Of a DNA stretch of 29,951 nucleotides, positions 18,901 through 26,000 are shown one piece after another. The stretch comes from an uncultured Prevotella sp. (GTDB lineage Bacteria; Bacteroidota; Bacteroidia; Bacteroidales; Bacteroidaceae), in contig CAAGEG010000162.1 of the NCBI GenBank assembly GCA_900768785.1, positions 1 to 29,951 of the forward strand, in the 5' to 3' direction. The notes under the pieces were generated by a model. The model had not been told where the DNA came from and searched no databases. It saw only the letters and a list, made by a program, of their open reading frames with translations. Position 1 is the first letter of the stretch. Every line of letters begins with the position of its first letter. The position numbers and the translations under genes were made by a program.

Positions 18901-19983
18901 AATAATGATTTCTGTGTTCCATTATCATTCACGGTAACAGATAGAGCATGGTACACAAGGAAACCTAAGTATTATTCAGAAACAGGTAATGATGCATGGG
19001 AGGGTATCTGCCTGCCGTTCACAGTCAACAAGGCTGAGGCAAGTCTCAATGGAGAGATAACCCACTTCTACGGCACGGCTTCTGTTGATACTGACCCTGC
19101 TGACAATCATTGGAACCTGCATCATGAATATTGGCTGCGTGGTATGACAGAGGTAAATAGTGAAGGTACAAAGGCTACATTCAAGCGTCCGGGTGAAGGA
19201 CTCTTCACAGGTGGCGGTACTGAAGGTGTCACCTATACCTTCTATAATGACTTCTTCGTGAATACATACGGCGGTCAAAGCTATAATACAGATGCCAACA
19301 GCTATTATACTCAGGAACACATCTGGGATGACTATCTGCCGTTGACATCAAGCATACCTTATATTATCAGCTTGCCGGGTAAGAGCTTCTATGAGTTTGA
19401 CCTTACAAGTGAATTCTATAATCGTACCAACTCACCTGAACCGGCACAGACTGTTACATTCAATGCTTATGGAGATAAGAATGTAATAACCATTCCGGTA
19501 ACCGGCGAAATGAAAACCAATCAAAGTTCTCACGCTCATGTAGGAACATTCGTTGCTACTGAAACGGAAACAGGATCTATCTATGGTATGAATGATACGG
19601 GTGTTGGCTTTGACGACCAAGCATCGTCAATCTTGCCGTTCCGCACTTATATCCGTAAGAATGCATCTCCGGCACCGGGAACCAAGCAACGTTCTTCTAA
19701 TGTCTCTGTTATCTATATTGCACAGACTGCCGGAATAGAGAATATCAATCCGGAGATAGGAATACATGAAGAAGAACCGGGTGTTGAAGAAAATTCTCTC
19801 ATCGTTACCCCTGTGGGTAAGAATTGCATACGCATTGAAAGTACATACGCCACAACTGTCAATGTTTATAATATGGCAGGTCAAATATATCGTGTCCTCG
19901 ATGTACGTCCCGGAACAGCGACATATAGTGGCATACAAAGCGGCTTCTACATCGTAGGTAAAACAAAGATAAAAGTGCAGTAA
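3907..19983 (+). CDS. Giant 5358-aa repeat surface protein
   Basis: One uninterrupted frame of 5358 residues. A Sec signal (residues 1 to about 26-28, ending QAAWG) is followed by two GLUG-type modules starting near residues 49 and 469 (DPWxI, ADIDL, FxGNFEGNGHxIxNM), each ending in Ig-like sequence. From about 978 (GNDDNDGLTPDTPKLTWQGA) a parallel beta-helix type region begins. Residues about 1329-3665 hold more than 40 glycine-rich beats such as VFGGGYG, IYGGGN and VFAGGKG, many followed by GNTxVxI strands. The C-terminal third has a further GLUG-like stretch (FKGLIHGNGNVLSGI, about 4599-4613), a WEGICLPF module from 5031, and an 80-residue tail (VNVYNMAGQ...GFYIVG) resembling type IX secretion sorting domains. 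I see no catalytic domain. It is probably a very large extracellular adhesin or scaffold; the function is inferred from architecture only. Confidence 0.8.
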   Translation: MITTSTIKNIFKTLVIVLMSLTVQAAWGAYSSVTLPTDEWTNHRASGYSSGSGTQDDPWVIMSAEELAYFAYQVTNNKTTNGTYDKSAYFSLQADIDLKDHIWVPIGNLSTGNGNSFSGNFEGNGHVIKNMMLQWEITNSTQAFGLFSTIQEKAVVKNLILDNAYIYNKVTTVKNPTADRLIAPFAGALKKNTTIQNIIVKNTKIEIRDPYNQNGRWMLFGGFIAKMLDNTNSYNVSNIYVDTDIDITKMTVNKIPAVYSSLFIPEFYSNIKDAPKNIYLKGSILASANLTLVGPVFGTNLPSSSTYKDTWQINSANTYQYTTDGGTTTNALTTKNAGGTSVSSFDASSFNTFSSENDLCSWAVPADNPPTLKKIVFPTLTKTRDESIRNNKDVVCTVSAEGIDGTISYEWVVDAEIQESKTNTLTITSTNKQRICSVHVTNDNGYDYIINFTVEPIYYSTDLYADNFAGGEGTADNPYIINDDYQLAKLARDVNNGNKYSGIYFKLGADINLDEALWLPISQWDNSDSKFGGKFDGDGHTISNMHLQWEAASDKWVNWGLFGSIMGTADKIENYASVTNLIIEDAVAEMKSSGTMTGQGLNVGIVSGEIYPYTEISNIILKGCSITDNKDVYSTTVGEHRIGGIVGNMEASSDFFRIFNITTDTEVSAFVNATTNGKPIYISSGIGKSNFKSYTDAVRIFPKNIYLHGTAVKTKPSTTSNLYSGTLFGRTTSFTPTAAQMETWYYAFDNATTLLLKNIYGNYLEFTDANAKTFQDLLNKYITDNSLNDKLLWAYDSENKYYFGNIELTGVTETNYTVSAPEGTYEWYLSSDKVTWKKIESGISAGTNRVEIPYQEYNQYVYAKSSTGMSKVLTVPALRIEAVTLNHQENSNDYSVSVVNSIWGEDNSKLTISYDWYINYDSSNDETKNPVSTGNSSYTYNGSNATKDQISCHIIVTYNGNTIADNWVGGSRIIYLCPAGVTVGDKTYAKGNDDNDGLTPDTPKLTWQGAYAALSEEGSWDENKIVLMGISNSAATFTNKGFAITDNLSKDEYPGSYSTWKTTVEKSKLNRNTTISGKDGSVDYNGVIEMKTNGEQGGLGIFGDTRFEYLTFKHIGGKYDIIFCQYNNLEMGKGLIMKDFPDSPGYGTLDGAITTSLQIFGGVNNDNRFKPLDTEALIKEMEESMPHGREGFSMTFLSGHYSAICVGGRQSKEDLNGLMGTANMPVKCTITMDIDREWNDNNNTQRVHYDAGIIMAGNHEGAMFGDVDIVVKSGHVGRLVNGTLGAFRDANSTIKAPYNTFMGRASIKLDPRKDNNGKYIDTDIVVTELYGGSCGRGFTDGKTVDNPFYGYGKVVINGGTFKYLGTANDLSNILRGVFGAGAGGTNGIGDDAKHTDDSRIGYWNGNIMAFGDYETAKSNLLTYNCYNADTHTYTVINPLDTKAEVEINGGVFGTSVNPIDGVYAGGSGYMAPGLWTSASSKPSPNGGNIYGKKGSKVASLTINGGEFYCKNGVFAGGRGTNYYYEVNKYGGTASDYTSLGQIYGDVEMTINGGNFHCPVFGGGYGVADAKLNGTSTINTLSDMALITGQSNVYINGGTFFDNIYGGGDMACVVNKDADATSVFIADRADIRGSVFAGGNGRQKRLDGEKYAQNDKKTQSPELVGRVTGNTNVYFQGLPKLSPYIYGDIFGGGNLAVVDGNTNINLYAGNFAGEIFGGGKGLLKADGTVQNSANITGNTNLTLTQDQGGQEENEEGSLEDQFSINVIWDKLWDGSNSKFVTWEENSTQFYNAGVFINPHNIYGGGKNACIVGTYDESGHLTPGTGTATVNVQKGMTPFSLLTTDEWKASYTDNDNPHFYVFGGGYGKNTKVGNTDVTVNVEGEYGIYNTEIDDPGSQLSPSDNFRKRSNNRTNIKSGEGTETGQVFDNSKGIPNFTILGVLGGGYAGMVSNNTKVTVDGKTFLHRVYGGGFGDPKASDEADITGQVGGNTEVYIKGANTYGDVFGGGAGVTSNGTIDFKNVARVLGTTKVEISDDASIFGNVYGGGDIANVGETAASPDYTSVPSSVSTFNQTDGSVISYTADNYKTFVNILGGDIFGEVYAGGKGLKKENAVDYTTLGKVNGNTLLHIANTDNGVSSISIDDNGNNIPYVWSHIYGGCSYGTVDGNTLVHVEGGMLGDNIFGGGYGYLPLENDDSSDAEFRQVIGKKDASGKATYANVLGNTKVQIDGGSWIWNRDADVNGNIIVWDDANKKIVADEDAAKTLITEVKAAALKGNTELKTYLASKNININSNFFNIDNFTFVKQHNIFGGGNKACLVGSYSNKSSSDPTISPNPNTGKAMVEINHSPLTKVTITNEGIVQTYNMFDKTSLAGLCWYISTNGVENPQFSVFGAGLGVNTKVGSTEVLAQPGAFVDNSGSLLEIKGSVYRYSNQVTDMSEYQNFNDEIYNDYNDPKKVTTEDKILYYGSADGSGNDPKTFLRYRSSRLAWSFGISGFTFKDIHGGGFSGYVCEDTKVVTDNQLSCRKIFGGGLGARPYTYTVGDKYDFGSVKSTNVFIKSAVVSNDVFGGGAGVMSIKNNSDEFVDFADMARVKEGTKVHVYGEKMTVDSKDMERTIIFGSVFGGGDVANVGTSPSGAEELTNDNIDNTSYTTNVDIRGGSLFSYIFAGGKGRLNSQCNNYKTLGGVYGNSHVIIDYPHNDMKYPYLKVDGTAYDPADYMTKSSDITTPNATVNILNRVYGGCQNGTVYGNTVVDIENGNFGYNFFGGGWGDITDSEDVPEEQRITSANVKGNSHVFINGGNALLTSYWLTDERNWEPASINGKKVYSPQYDPETRKFKINHNIYGGGNLACEIEGNTYVTMTRGILKDNTRVIGNDDTNFFETDEWKEIYYKVGSPHFAVFGGGYGENTNVKKDTYVTIHMEDYKDMENKPDLVAGEDYKHFVSDYSAMDIIGGGYSGKVTGNSNVFVSGIFCRRIFGGGFYNTVNTTNIDIDMVDCHDIFGGGLMGDVLNTTNIKVGKNGTGANNNADIYIHGNIYGGNDVSGYVNIGLNEAGEFTDLKGEGTKINIYGGHIDGNVYGAGNGDYLYALDRKGNEKVTVNEHYLLKPDDPSSEQFDLVYTVPMRETMPSYKSASDAAKIVNINSWRPLTNKVNINIEGNNSESDRVTINGDVYGGGNSATVLKVYSSDGTGTVGSVNINIGSHVNIGRVFMGCNGDALFTASEDNAFMTNFRKLNGDFNQENGDLDLGKSIDWLTDPSNKGISTLYLPTKNEERPLVYPHLLDLYFQPVEMDIQGNLTWKGTAEGDGLEDCIIGTFCCGGNRGNMNVYPKTDGEKKGNVFEYTFPKGLTIIDKIVGGCNNANYIWNSGENKVYHEGGYLLGLAKSEYPFIKLNIKNEFTPTEVDNAYVGGNVYGGCYETGTVRGDITIDLQSDMLNGKNKDYLDKSNELLSSNPKYSALNVYGAGYGMESYVYGNPNIIVAKGLTCEEPASEITEFAPTGTSANFIYGGGQQGNVIGVTNVEIFNGHVYKSVTGGSYSGYVWGSTHVKVGYPKYYTVKFGKTGKYLLNRIDQANKDIDTNFKAEGDYAGMKPVGETIKQSIYLVTGDFVSEGVYNDIVAIDNGTRVDIADANKSEYFEEVKETLSDEDWSKINIKIGEAVYGGGYSLAQGASVMANNTTVLKFTDTYNLDNAFTTNEAHKAELASLPDGTTRGFGGNTTVLVADRVTDTPSPTDRDHISISHQEMKVVTDITTGTDLQGYYYKDATGNYRYIYMAGRYYSDGEHKIDISKNKPSDIGGDLNVYEYDNEGGIFGDGHLSYAEGFRCADLKGYGFASTTVQNPKILNTFQRMDVLRLTDNCFTLLGARDYATNSTDKTLYSVSRVSEIQMVSDKVTLSGEGKLNAQNQKRSRNYMGFANNIHYVGAINSNVKFIDDMFDENGELTGKSYKTYKQEIIDEYFNNKETNTIAFSKRNSATAKNMVGVASGYALKIQNVQELKNSDDEVVDKTYYGPIYGVIEMNLIDVREDEGGGYVYADNIHKRAADDEHKKDFLETTGNFVFPASSSDRYIVDDCFPKGYDESDNPPAEIHYWYVTGYNYYYNAHITGYTSKGSNKGSKKFFSRNDEIMVLSGMKPGQTIEVIEFTKQRDYEGYECDLSNRNYKDEAIDHSNQPVKGKYNLYVSAPDTPLNNGSYKEGDGFYATLPLNGMKQETDVNYTSKILPTTESISYPKILFMLSDEVDNSTSEYYNAYLSKPYKATVVLAGEAMSYEKDAQGKYTNNIMDHLSLLGKVYTKNEDNTYTEATKLERGKTYYYRTGEFNLYQPIDPSQIFKRNESESTYTQLKVGESGEVIDNTIYAMLKRYNTYTIDLTIEYVQGPDITGNISIVNCALPGEVIRLKKDKITIDADDSFSANGYYWRIGKDFDASDTWVIDGTAANYDVYKVGDDKGKGLFSGCYYNNTEDYLEIPAYYFMNGYKVQLGVTMNRLDGIFSAPMLDSDKLVVHNYHQMDPHAAGVNLHLAEAVARASSEETFAEPRIYISDQKDIKAFAQFVDTIGAPDYIQEVKIGNANVSVPRYGQYAQFVPQNNITVPDDYVAPERFKGLIHGNGNVLSGIAQTKAFIKNNEGKIYNLGLASGSLSENNTDGEYHCCFEYKPITGTNPIVYRLNGEPYEGYTNEDFLYGKVAYDLNQYYLEARNNIVNNDNLQYVKDYFANGDYQYAYRKDEITGNATGIKYLRTGSGTAVYPNYGNYETRHDKNHTIDSPRAKGYVAAHTATEKDVADGNAVAVGDMIPETRTGNYLPLFNSVANEGETQVTNTETMNDYLFWGQNLQITPDAYPSRIMSNQVSDMTNRVYRAAGYYRDTKLSTYHYNAFKRNNTMMGTYVYKPSTTAIDFTCKNDLAKAVGYNAEGIYYAPVADLATTYSKLFVKAGVSRNLLVYTPDNDEESSTDVYDAVSQFKYGETTNESEIQLHHIVFNDEQASTSYLHLVERADESDDNNDFCVPLSFTVTDRAWYTRKPKYYSETGNDAWEGICLPFTVNKAEASLNGEITHFYGTASVDTDPADNHWNLHHEYWLRGMTEVNSEGTKATFKRPGEGLFTGGGTEGVTYTFYNDFFVNTYGGQSYNTDANSYYTQEHIWDDYLPLTSSIPYIISLPGKSFYEFDLTSEFYNRTNSPEPAQTVTFNAYGDKNVITIPVTGEMKTNQSSHAHVGTFVATETETGSIYGMNDTGVGFDDQASSILPFRTYIRKNASPAPGTKQRSSNVSVIYIAQTAGIENINPEIGIHEEEPGVEENSLIVTPVGKNCIRIESTYATTVNVYNMAGQIYRVLDVRPGTATYSGIQSGFYIVGKTKIKVQ
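4051..6837 (+). repeat. Two tandem GLUG plus Ig-like modules (protein level)
   Basis: Residues about 49-468 and 469-977 of the giant protein follow the same plan. Each starts with a Gly-Thr-x-D/N-x-P segment (GSGTQDDPWVI; GEGTADNPYII), then a helix-like LAYFAYQV / LAKLARDV, a YFxLxADIxL strand, W-x-PI, and FxGxFxGxGHxIxNMxLQWE. Later both have a NIYLKG / NIYLHG segment and a cysteine-poor Ig-like domain (YEWVV; YEWYL). The copies are clearly diverged, so this is an old duplication visible at protein level only. Confidence 0.75.
7891..14908 (+). repeat. Array of more than 40 'FGGGxG' beats
   Basis: Between residues about 1329 and 3667 the giant protein repeats a unit of roughly 25-70 residues built from an aromatic-Gly-Gly-Gly turn (YGGG, FGGG, or variants FAGG, YGGC, YGAG) followed by one or more short beta strands of the form GNTxVxIxGG. 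The pattern fits rungs of a glycine-turn parallel beta-helix or beta-roll. I count 43 such beats by eye. I know similar motifs from other huge Bacteroidales and Firmicutes surface proteins but cannot assign a named Pfam family. Confidence 0.8.
9298..13170 (+). repeat. Higher-order super-repeat of the GGG beats, copies A, B and C
   Basis: The beats recur in a fixed order. Copy A spans 9298-10818 (507 residues from HNIYGGGKNAC), copy B 10819-12423 (535 residues from HNIFGGGNKAC), and copy C starts at 12424 (HNIYGGGNLAC) and loses the pattern after about 13170. Each runs: GGGNxAC; PxFxVFGGGYGxNTxV; GGGYxGxVxxNT; IFGGGFG; VFGGGAGV; VYGGGDIANVG; then in A and B VYAGGKG...YxTLGxVxGN, IYGGCxxGTVxGNT, IFGGGWG. 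Copy C skips to a shortened ending. Copies A and C share DEWK...PHFxVFGGGYG, which B has replaced. A partial version of the same beats precedes copy A. Confidence 0.8.
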
Positions 19984-20002
19984 TCCTTAGAATGTCATCA
20001 TA

Positions 20003-23000
20003 ATGAAAAATAATAGCGATATGAATATATATAAAAACATCCATTGCAGACAAATATTCCGCACAGTAGTGCTGTTGCTACTCTTTGTATGTTCAATACA
20101 AAGCACTTGGGCTGATGAGGAGATCTTCAAAATGTCAACAACGGTTTCATCAACTGAAACTGTATCTAATGGAGGAACAATTGCTGGTATCACATTCGCG
20201 AATGTGGAACATGGAACCGTGACCTATCAAAATGATAATCCTGATAAGGCATACGCAGCTGTTAGCGGTTCAAAATTCTATTTAGGAACTTCCTCTTGTT
20301 ATTTCAAGATAGAATTAAATAAACCACTACAGACGGGAGATAAGATTAGATTTGCCTCTATGCCTGCAAGCTCCAATGGCTTAACAGGTATATCTATAAG
20401 TTCAAAATCTTCAGATGAGAAAAAATATAATACAACAACAGATATTTTTGCAGATGTTGAATATGAAGTGCCGGAAGGCTTAAATGGTGTTAGTACGATA
20501 TATTTGTTCCGTATACAGGGTAAAGGAACGTCTTTCAATGACATGACCATAGTTCGTCCGACGCAGGCAATAGAGCTTTCTTCTTCTCCTGCAACTAATT
20601 TATCTGCTGGTGAAACATATTATATTGATGCAAATGGAAACTATCTGGATACAGCTCCGGAGAGTTATCTTGCCACATATACATTTACTGCCAATGGTGA
20701 AACTCATGGCAATAAGGGAACAACTATTACTATCCCTAATGCTACGGAAGGAAAATATACTGTTGTGTTGGGTGGATGTAGCGAAAATACCGGTACATAT
20801 ACTATATCTTCTGATAATAATGCTTTTGATAATATAACTATTGATGAAGCAAAGACAGCAGGTTGTTATGGCACTGATGGTAGCACTATCAAACGAACAT
20901 TTTATGTTACTAAAGAAACAACAATAACAATAAGCGGTGATAATAGTGATGGAATTACCAATCTGCCTTATTTCTCAGTTACTCAGGCTTTGGGCTGTGC
21001 GGTAAATATTTTTTACTCACCCGAAGGCGGAGGTACTGTTGATGTTGCCGGTAATTTATATAAGAATGGCGAAACAGTAACAATGACGGCTACGCCTAAT
21101 CACGGCTATGCTTTCTCAAAGTGGCAAGATGCAACGGGCAATGATATTACCGATAATCCATATTCTTTTACTATGGGAACCGATGACGTTACTTATTATG
21201 CTGTATTTAACCCATTAACTCTTTATCCACTTTCCTATTCATCGGAACCTTCCGAAGGCGGTAGTATTTCATGCAAAGATACTAATTCTTCACATCCGGC
21301 AGGGGAGAGTATAACACTTACGGCTACTCCTCAAACAGGCTATTCTTTTAAGGGTTGGAAGAAAGGTGAAGAAACTGTAAGCACAGAACCAACCTATACT
21401 TTTGTAATGCCGGCAGAAGAGGTCTCCCTTACAGCTGTTTTTGACAAGCAATACCGCATTACTTTCGGAGTAGGTGAGACGGGGGCTTTAGGTCAAGTGC
21501 CGCCAGTTATCTATGTACAGGCAGACGATGCTACTTCTTTTACAGTGCCTAACAATAACTCTCTCTATAAGAAGGGATATACACTCACGGCATGGACAGA
21601 CGGTACAAATACATATAAGATAGGAGATAGTCCTATTGCAACAAGCAATTTAACACTGACACCGGTATTTACACCAAATTCCATTTCTCTAAGCGACCTT
21701 ACAGAAGAACTAACAGCCACATGGCAGTTTAATGCTTTGAATGGAGCTCCCGTCTTAAATCTCAGCCCTAATAAGACCGGATATATAGTTACACAAGTCG
21801 TAATAAACGGTTCAACAATAGACCTTCCATTTTATATTGAGACTAAGACAGGTAAGTTTGCTGACAATATGAGGGCTGATGGCTTTGCACAAGTAAACTC
21901 CGGCTCTGTTTATACCATTCCTGCATTTAAAGATGCAACAGTTAAGATAGGTGGTTATTATAATAACACACCTTCAGACACAAAGGTTGGCAATACGCTT
22001 GTAACCGGGCCGGAAGGTTCGGCTAAACCTTATTATTATTCAGCTACAGTAAGTGAGAGCGACATTAAAGATGGCAATATCGCTATAACTATAGGTACGG
22101 ATATGAATAAATATTTGAGCAGCGTCTCAATTACTTATCCTGCACAGAAGCGTGTCTCTGATTTGAAGATTGCTTTGGAGAAAGAGAATATCACGCTTAA
22201 CCGTGACAAGAAATATACTCTTACTTTAGACACCGATTACTATACTTCAAGCACAGGTGCAATAACTTTTAAATCAAGCATTCCAAGCGTGGCAGAAGTA
22301 GATCAAGATGGTGTCATCACAGCTAATGGCTACGGAAAGACAATAGTAACATTAAAGCAAGAAGGAGATGCCAACTATGCTTCCGGTTCTATTGCTTTTA
22401 CAGTTAAAGTCATATCACCCGAAGGTCAAACTGAAAAGCCTGAAGTTAAAATAACGGCAGAGGGTGTTGTTACTATAACAGCAACAGAAGGAGCAAACAT
22501 ATATTACACTACTGACGGAACTCTTCCTAATGAGAGTAGCACTCGATACGAAGAACCTTTTTCTGCACAAGGGCAGGTAGTAAAAGCTATTGCCGTTTCC
22601 GGCACGTTGTCTCCTTCTGATATTGTTACTGCTTACGTTAATGTTGAAGGTACGTTTAAATGGAATTGGAATACATCGGGTACGTTGCAGACCAAACCTA
22701 TCATTACAGGAAATGTCGAAAATATTGTCGATGAGAATACAAAAGCTGTTATCGGCAAGAAACTCACGCAAGGTTTCTATGACAAAGACGGTATCAAGAC
22801 GGTAACAGTAGAACCAACAGGAGGTGTTGCCGTTTATGGACATGATGAGGAATCTACAATCTCATTTAATATTATCCCTGCGGCAGGTGTTTCTTTCAAA
22901 CCCACAGATATTTCTTTCAAAGCTGTCAGCTTGGCTACAAGTAGTGGTTTGATGGATGTATATCTGAATTCTGAAAACAATTCATATCCATTGCTTTCAA

Positions 23001-26000
23001 ACATTCAGGCTAAACGTGATGTGAAGGGCTCTTATCCGAGTGAAACAGACGGCAGCTTTATGACAGATTTTTCTTCTATCGAGGCAGCAGATGAGGAATG
23101 GTCATTGAAAACCTATATCTACACACTGACAAAACAAAAACAATGGGGCTTCTCTGATATTGTTATATCAGGTATGTTTACAGGCGTTGTATATGACGGT
23201 GTGTTCTTCAATATCTCTGCTTCGGCAGAACCGGCTGAAGGTGGTGCAGTCTCTCATATTCCTTCTGCTTTAAAAGCACAAGCAGGCAAGCGTGTAACTT
23301 TCAAGGCTTCACCGAATACAGGCTATAAGTTTGTTAAATGGAGAGACTATGACAAGAATGAAGATGTCAGTACAGAGCCTGTGGCATATATAGAATCTCT
23401 TAACAACGATGTCAGTTATGAGGCTGTATTTGAAAAGTTGCCGTTGATAAGCTTTGAGAATAATGTCACAGACCTCAATGGAGTAGTGCCTTCAGCAATT
23501 TATGTCAATGCCGACGGTACATTAGAGATTCCTGAAAACAACACATTGTATAAAGAAGGTTATGCCTTGACTGCATGGACCGATGGAACAAAAGAATATA
23601 TTGTAGGTCAAACTTATTCGTTTACTTCCGATATAACGTTGAGGCCGGTAATGACAAAGTGCGACAAGGCACTAACAGATACTGATGAGCAAATTTCTGC
23701 AAAGTGGTATTTTGACCAAAAAGATGGTGCTCCTGTTATCTCGGGAACCTTTAAAGATGACAAAGACGGGAAATTTACATATACTAAATGTGTTGCTGTA
23801 GGCGATTCAAAGATTGATTTGCCAATGGTATTCTATGGTGCTAAGGCAGACAATAATGATGCGCGTGTTAATTATCTAAAGGATAAAGATGGTAATGATG
23901 TAAAAGGTGGACAGTTGAACAAAGACCTTACTCTCAAGATTCCTGCTGTTTATGGTATGGTTGTAAAGATTAAGGCTTCGTCAAAAGCTGACTATGGAGA
24001 AAATACTACTCCTAATGAAACATACTTTAAAGATGGTGATTCGGGTAGCGCCACACTTTCTTTCTTGTATGACAATTCTGGGGGAACACCGTCTGTAGCT
24101 AATGGAGAAACGAATATAGAGGATGAGCGCACGCTTAAATATACTTATAAAGACAATGCAAGTGAGATATATGTAAAGATAGTTAAAGCGGGTTCCACGA
24201 GTGGCTATGGATTCTTTGAATATCTTGAAGTCATCTATCCCGTTTTACCCGAAGTGAAGACATCAAACGTTATTACTTCTGAAGCAATAACAACATGGGA
24301 GAATGTAGATAATGCCGGAGCAACTGAAATGACACCGCCGGACAAGAACGGCAATACCGGTAAGAGATATAAGGAAGGAGATAATGTTACTATTACTGTT
24401 ACTGCCGGATATGGTTACTATATTAAGGGATTGAAAGAGGGCGATACGCCACTTACGATTACTAATGTAGAACTGGCTGCGAATAGCGAAAAGCCAACGA
24501 AAGTAACGGCTGATTATACCGTACAGGCGACATCCGGAAACATTACTGTGGAATATGCCCATTTGCCGATGGCAAAGGTGCGCCTTGAGACAGTTGACAA
24601 AAAACTCGGACTTGTGGATTTCACTCCAAATCATATCCATGAAAACTTCTATGAGAAAGGTGAAGACTATGTCGAGAGTTATTTTGTAGCAGGAGATAAC
24701 ATTGAGGGAACTTCAGACGCTTCTGATGATTACGTTCTTGAGAAATGGGTAAATGTTAATAGTGCTGAGGAGAATACATCTCCGACTCTTTCTGTTGGAG
24801 TACCGGCAGAAGGTGAAAGCGTAACTTATCAGGCTTACTTTACGCCGGGAAAGATGGGTAGTGTCTATTTTGATGAAACAAATAACGCATGGTTGACAAC
24901 CGACAATGGCGCAACTTATACTGAATTTACAATAGACAAAAACAGCACATGGCCCGCAGACCAGATTGATTGCCGCTCATTCTATATTCCAAGATATCAC
25001 GGACTGTTCAAGTCTTATAACGCTGAAAAGAATGAAAAGGGCTGGACGTTGGTATGGTGGATAGATGAGAGCAACAACAAATATGAGATTGGCAAGAATT
25101 ATTCTTTTGCAACAGAAGGACAGGAAGTAAAACTACGCCCTGTATTCGTAGAGAATAAGACCGGCATTGACAATCGTATCAATGAACCTGTCATTACCTT
25201 TGAGTTTGGTACCGGTATCGGTATTCGTGCCCAGAAACTTGACATCCCTAAAGAAACGAACACTTACTTGTGCGCTCCTATCAGTATAGAAGTGCTGGAC
25301 AACGGAAGCAAATACAGTTATACACGTGATGCGGCATTGTTGATAAGTACAGGAAAGAAAGGTTTTGTGCGCAATACTGATTTCAATGAGTGGACTGCCA
25401 TTGGACAAGGAACAACTCTTTCAATATCTTCTTGCGCCGGTGCAACGATAGAAATACTTACTTATGCACCTATTTCTACCACAACAATAGACGGAGTGGT
25501 ACCGACAGAATACGAGAAAGTGGGAGAGCATGAGTATATATATCGTTATACAACACAAAATCCTGCATCCCGAATACCTGTTGTAATAGGTGATGACTAC
25601 TCTTATTATAAATGGATAAGGTCAAAAATGCTTGCTTCAAACCGCGTGCAGTTGATTGCTACTGTTGAAAACGCTGAACAGGGCGAGATAACAAAGACAG
25701 AGGTTGTTGTAGGAGAAGAAGCCGATGAAAAGGAATATATCACGAAACTTGAAGAAGGTGGTTATTCTCTCATTCAAGGTACGCGTGTAAAGATTTCTTT
25801 TGAGCGCAAATTTGCGTATGTCTTTGATAAGATTGTCGATCCCGATAAGATTGTAGATGGCGAACCATTCACCGTTCTTAAGATGCTTGATAACGGAAAT
25901 GTCAGCATGGTGAAGCCTGATGATGCAAGGGAAGCTGTAGAAGTTGCCAAGAATGAAGACGGAACATGGGGTAGCAAGGACAAGGTGTTCATCCTACGTG

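Noticed and set aside
3907..19983. Assembly artefact or fusion of several genes in the 16-kb frame
   Set aside because: The frame is open throughout, with one signal peptide at the start and one tail at the end. The repeat copies are diverged, unlike collapsed or duplicated assembly repeats.
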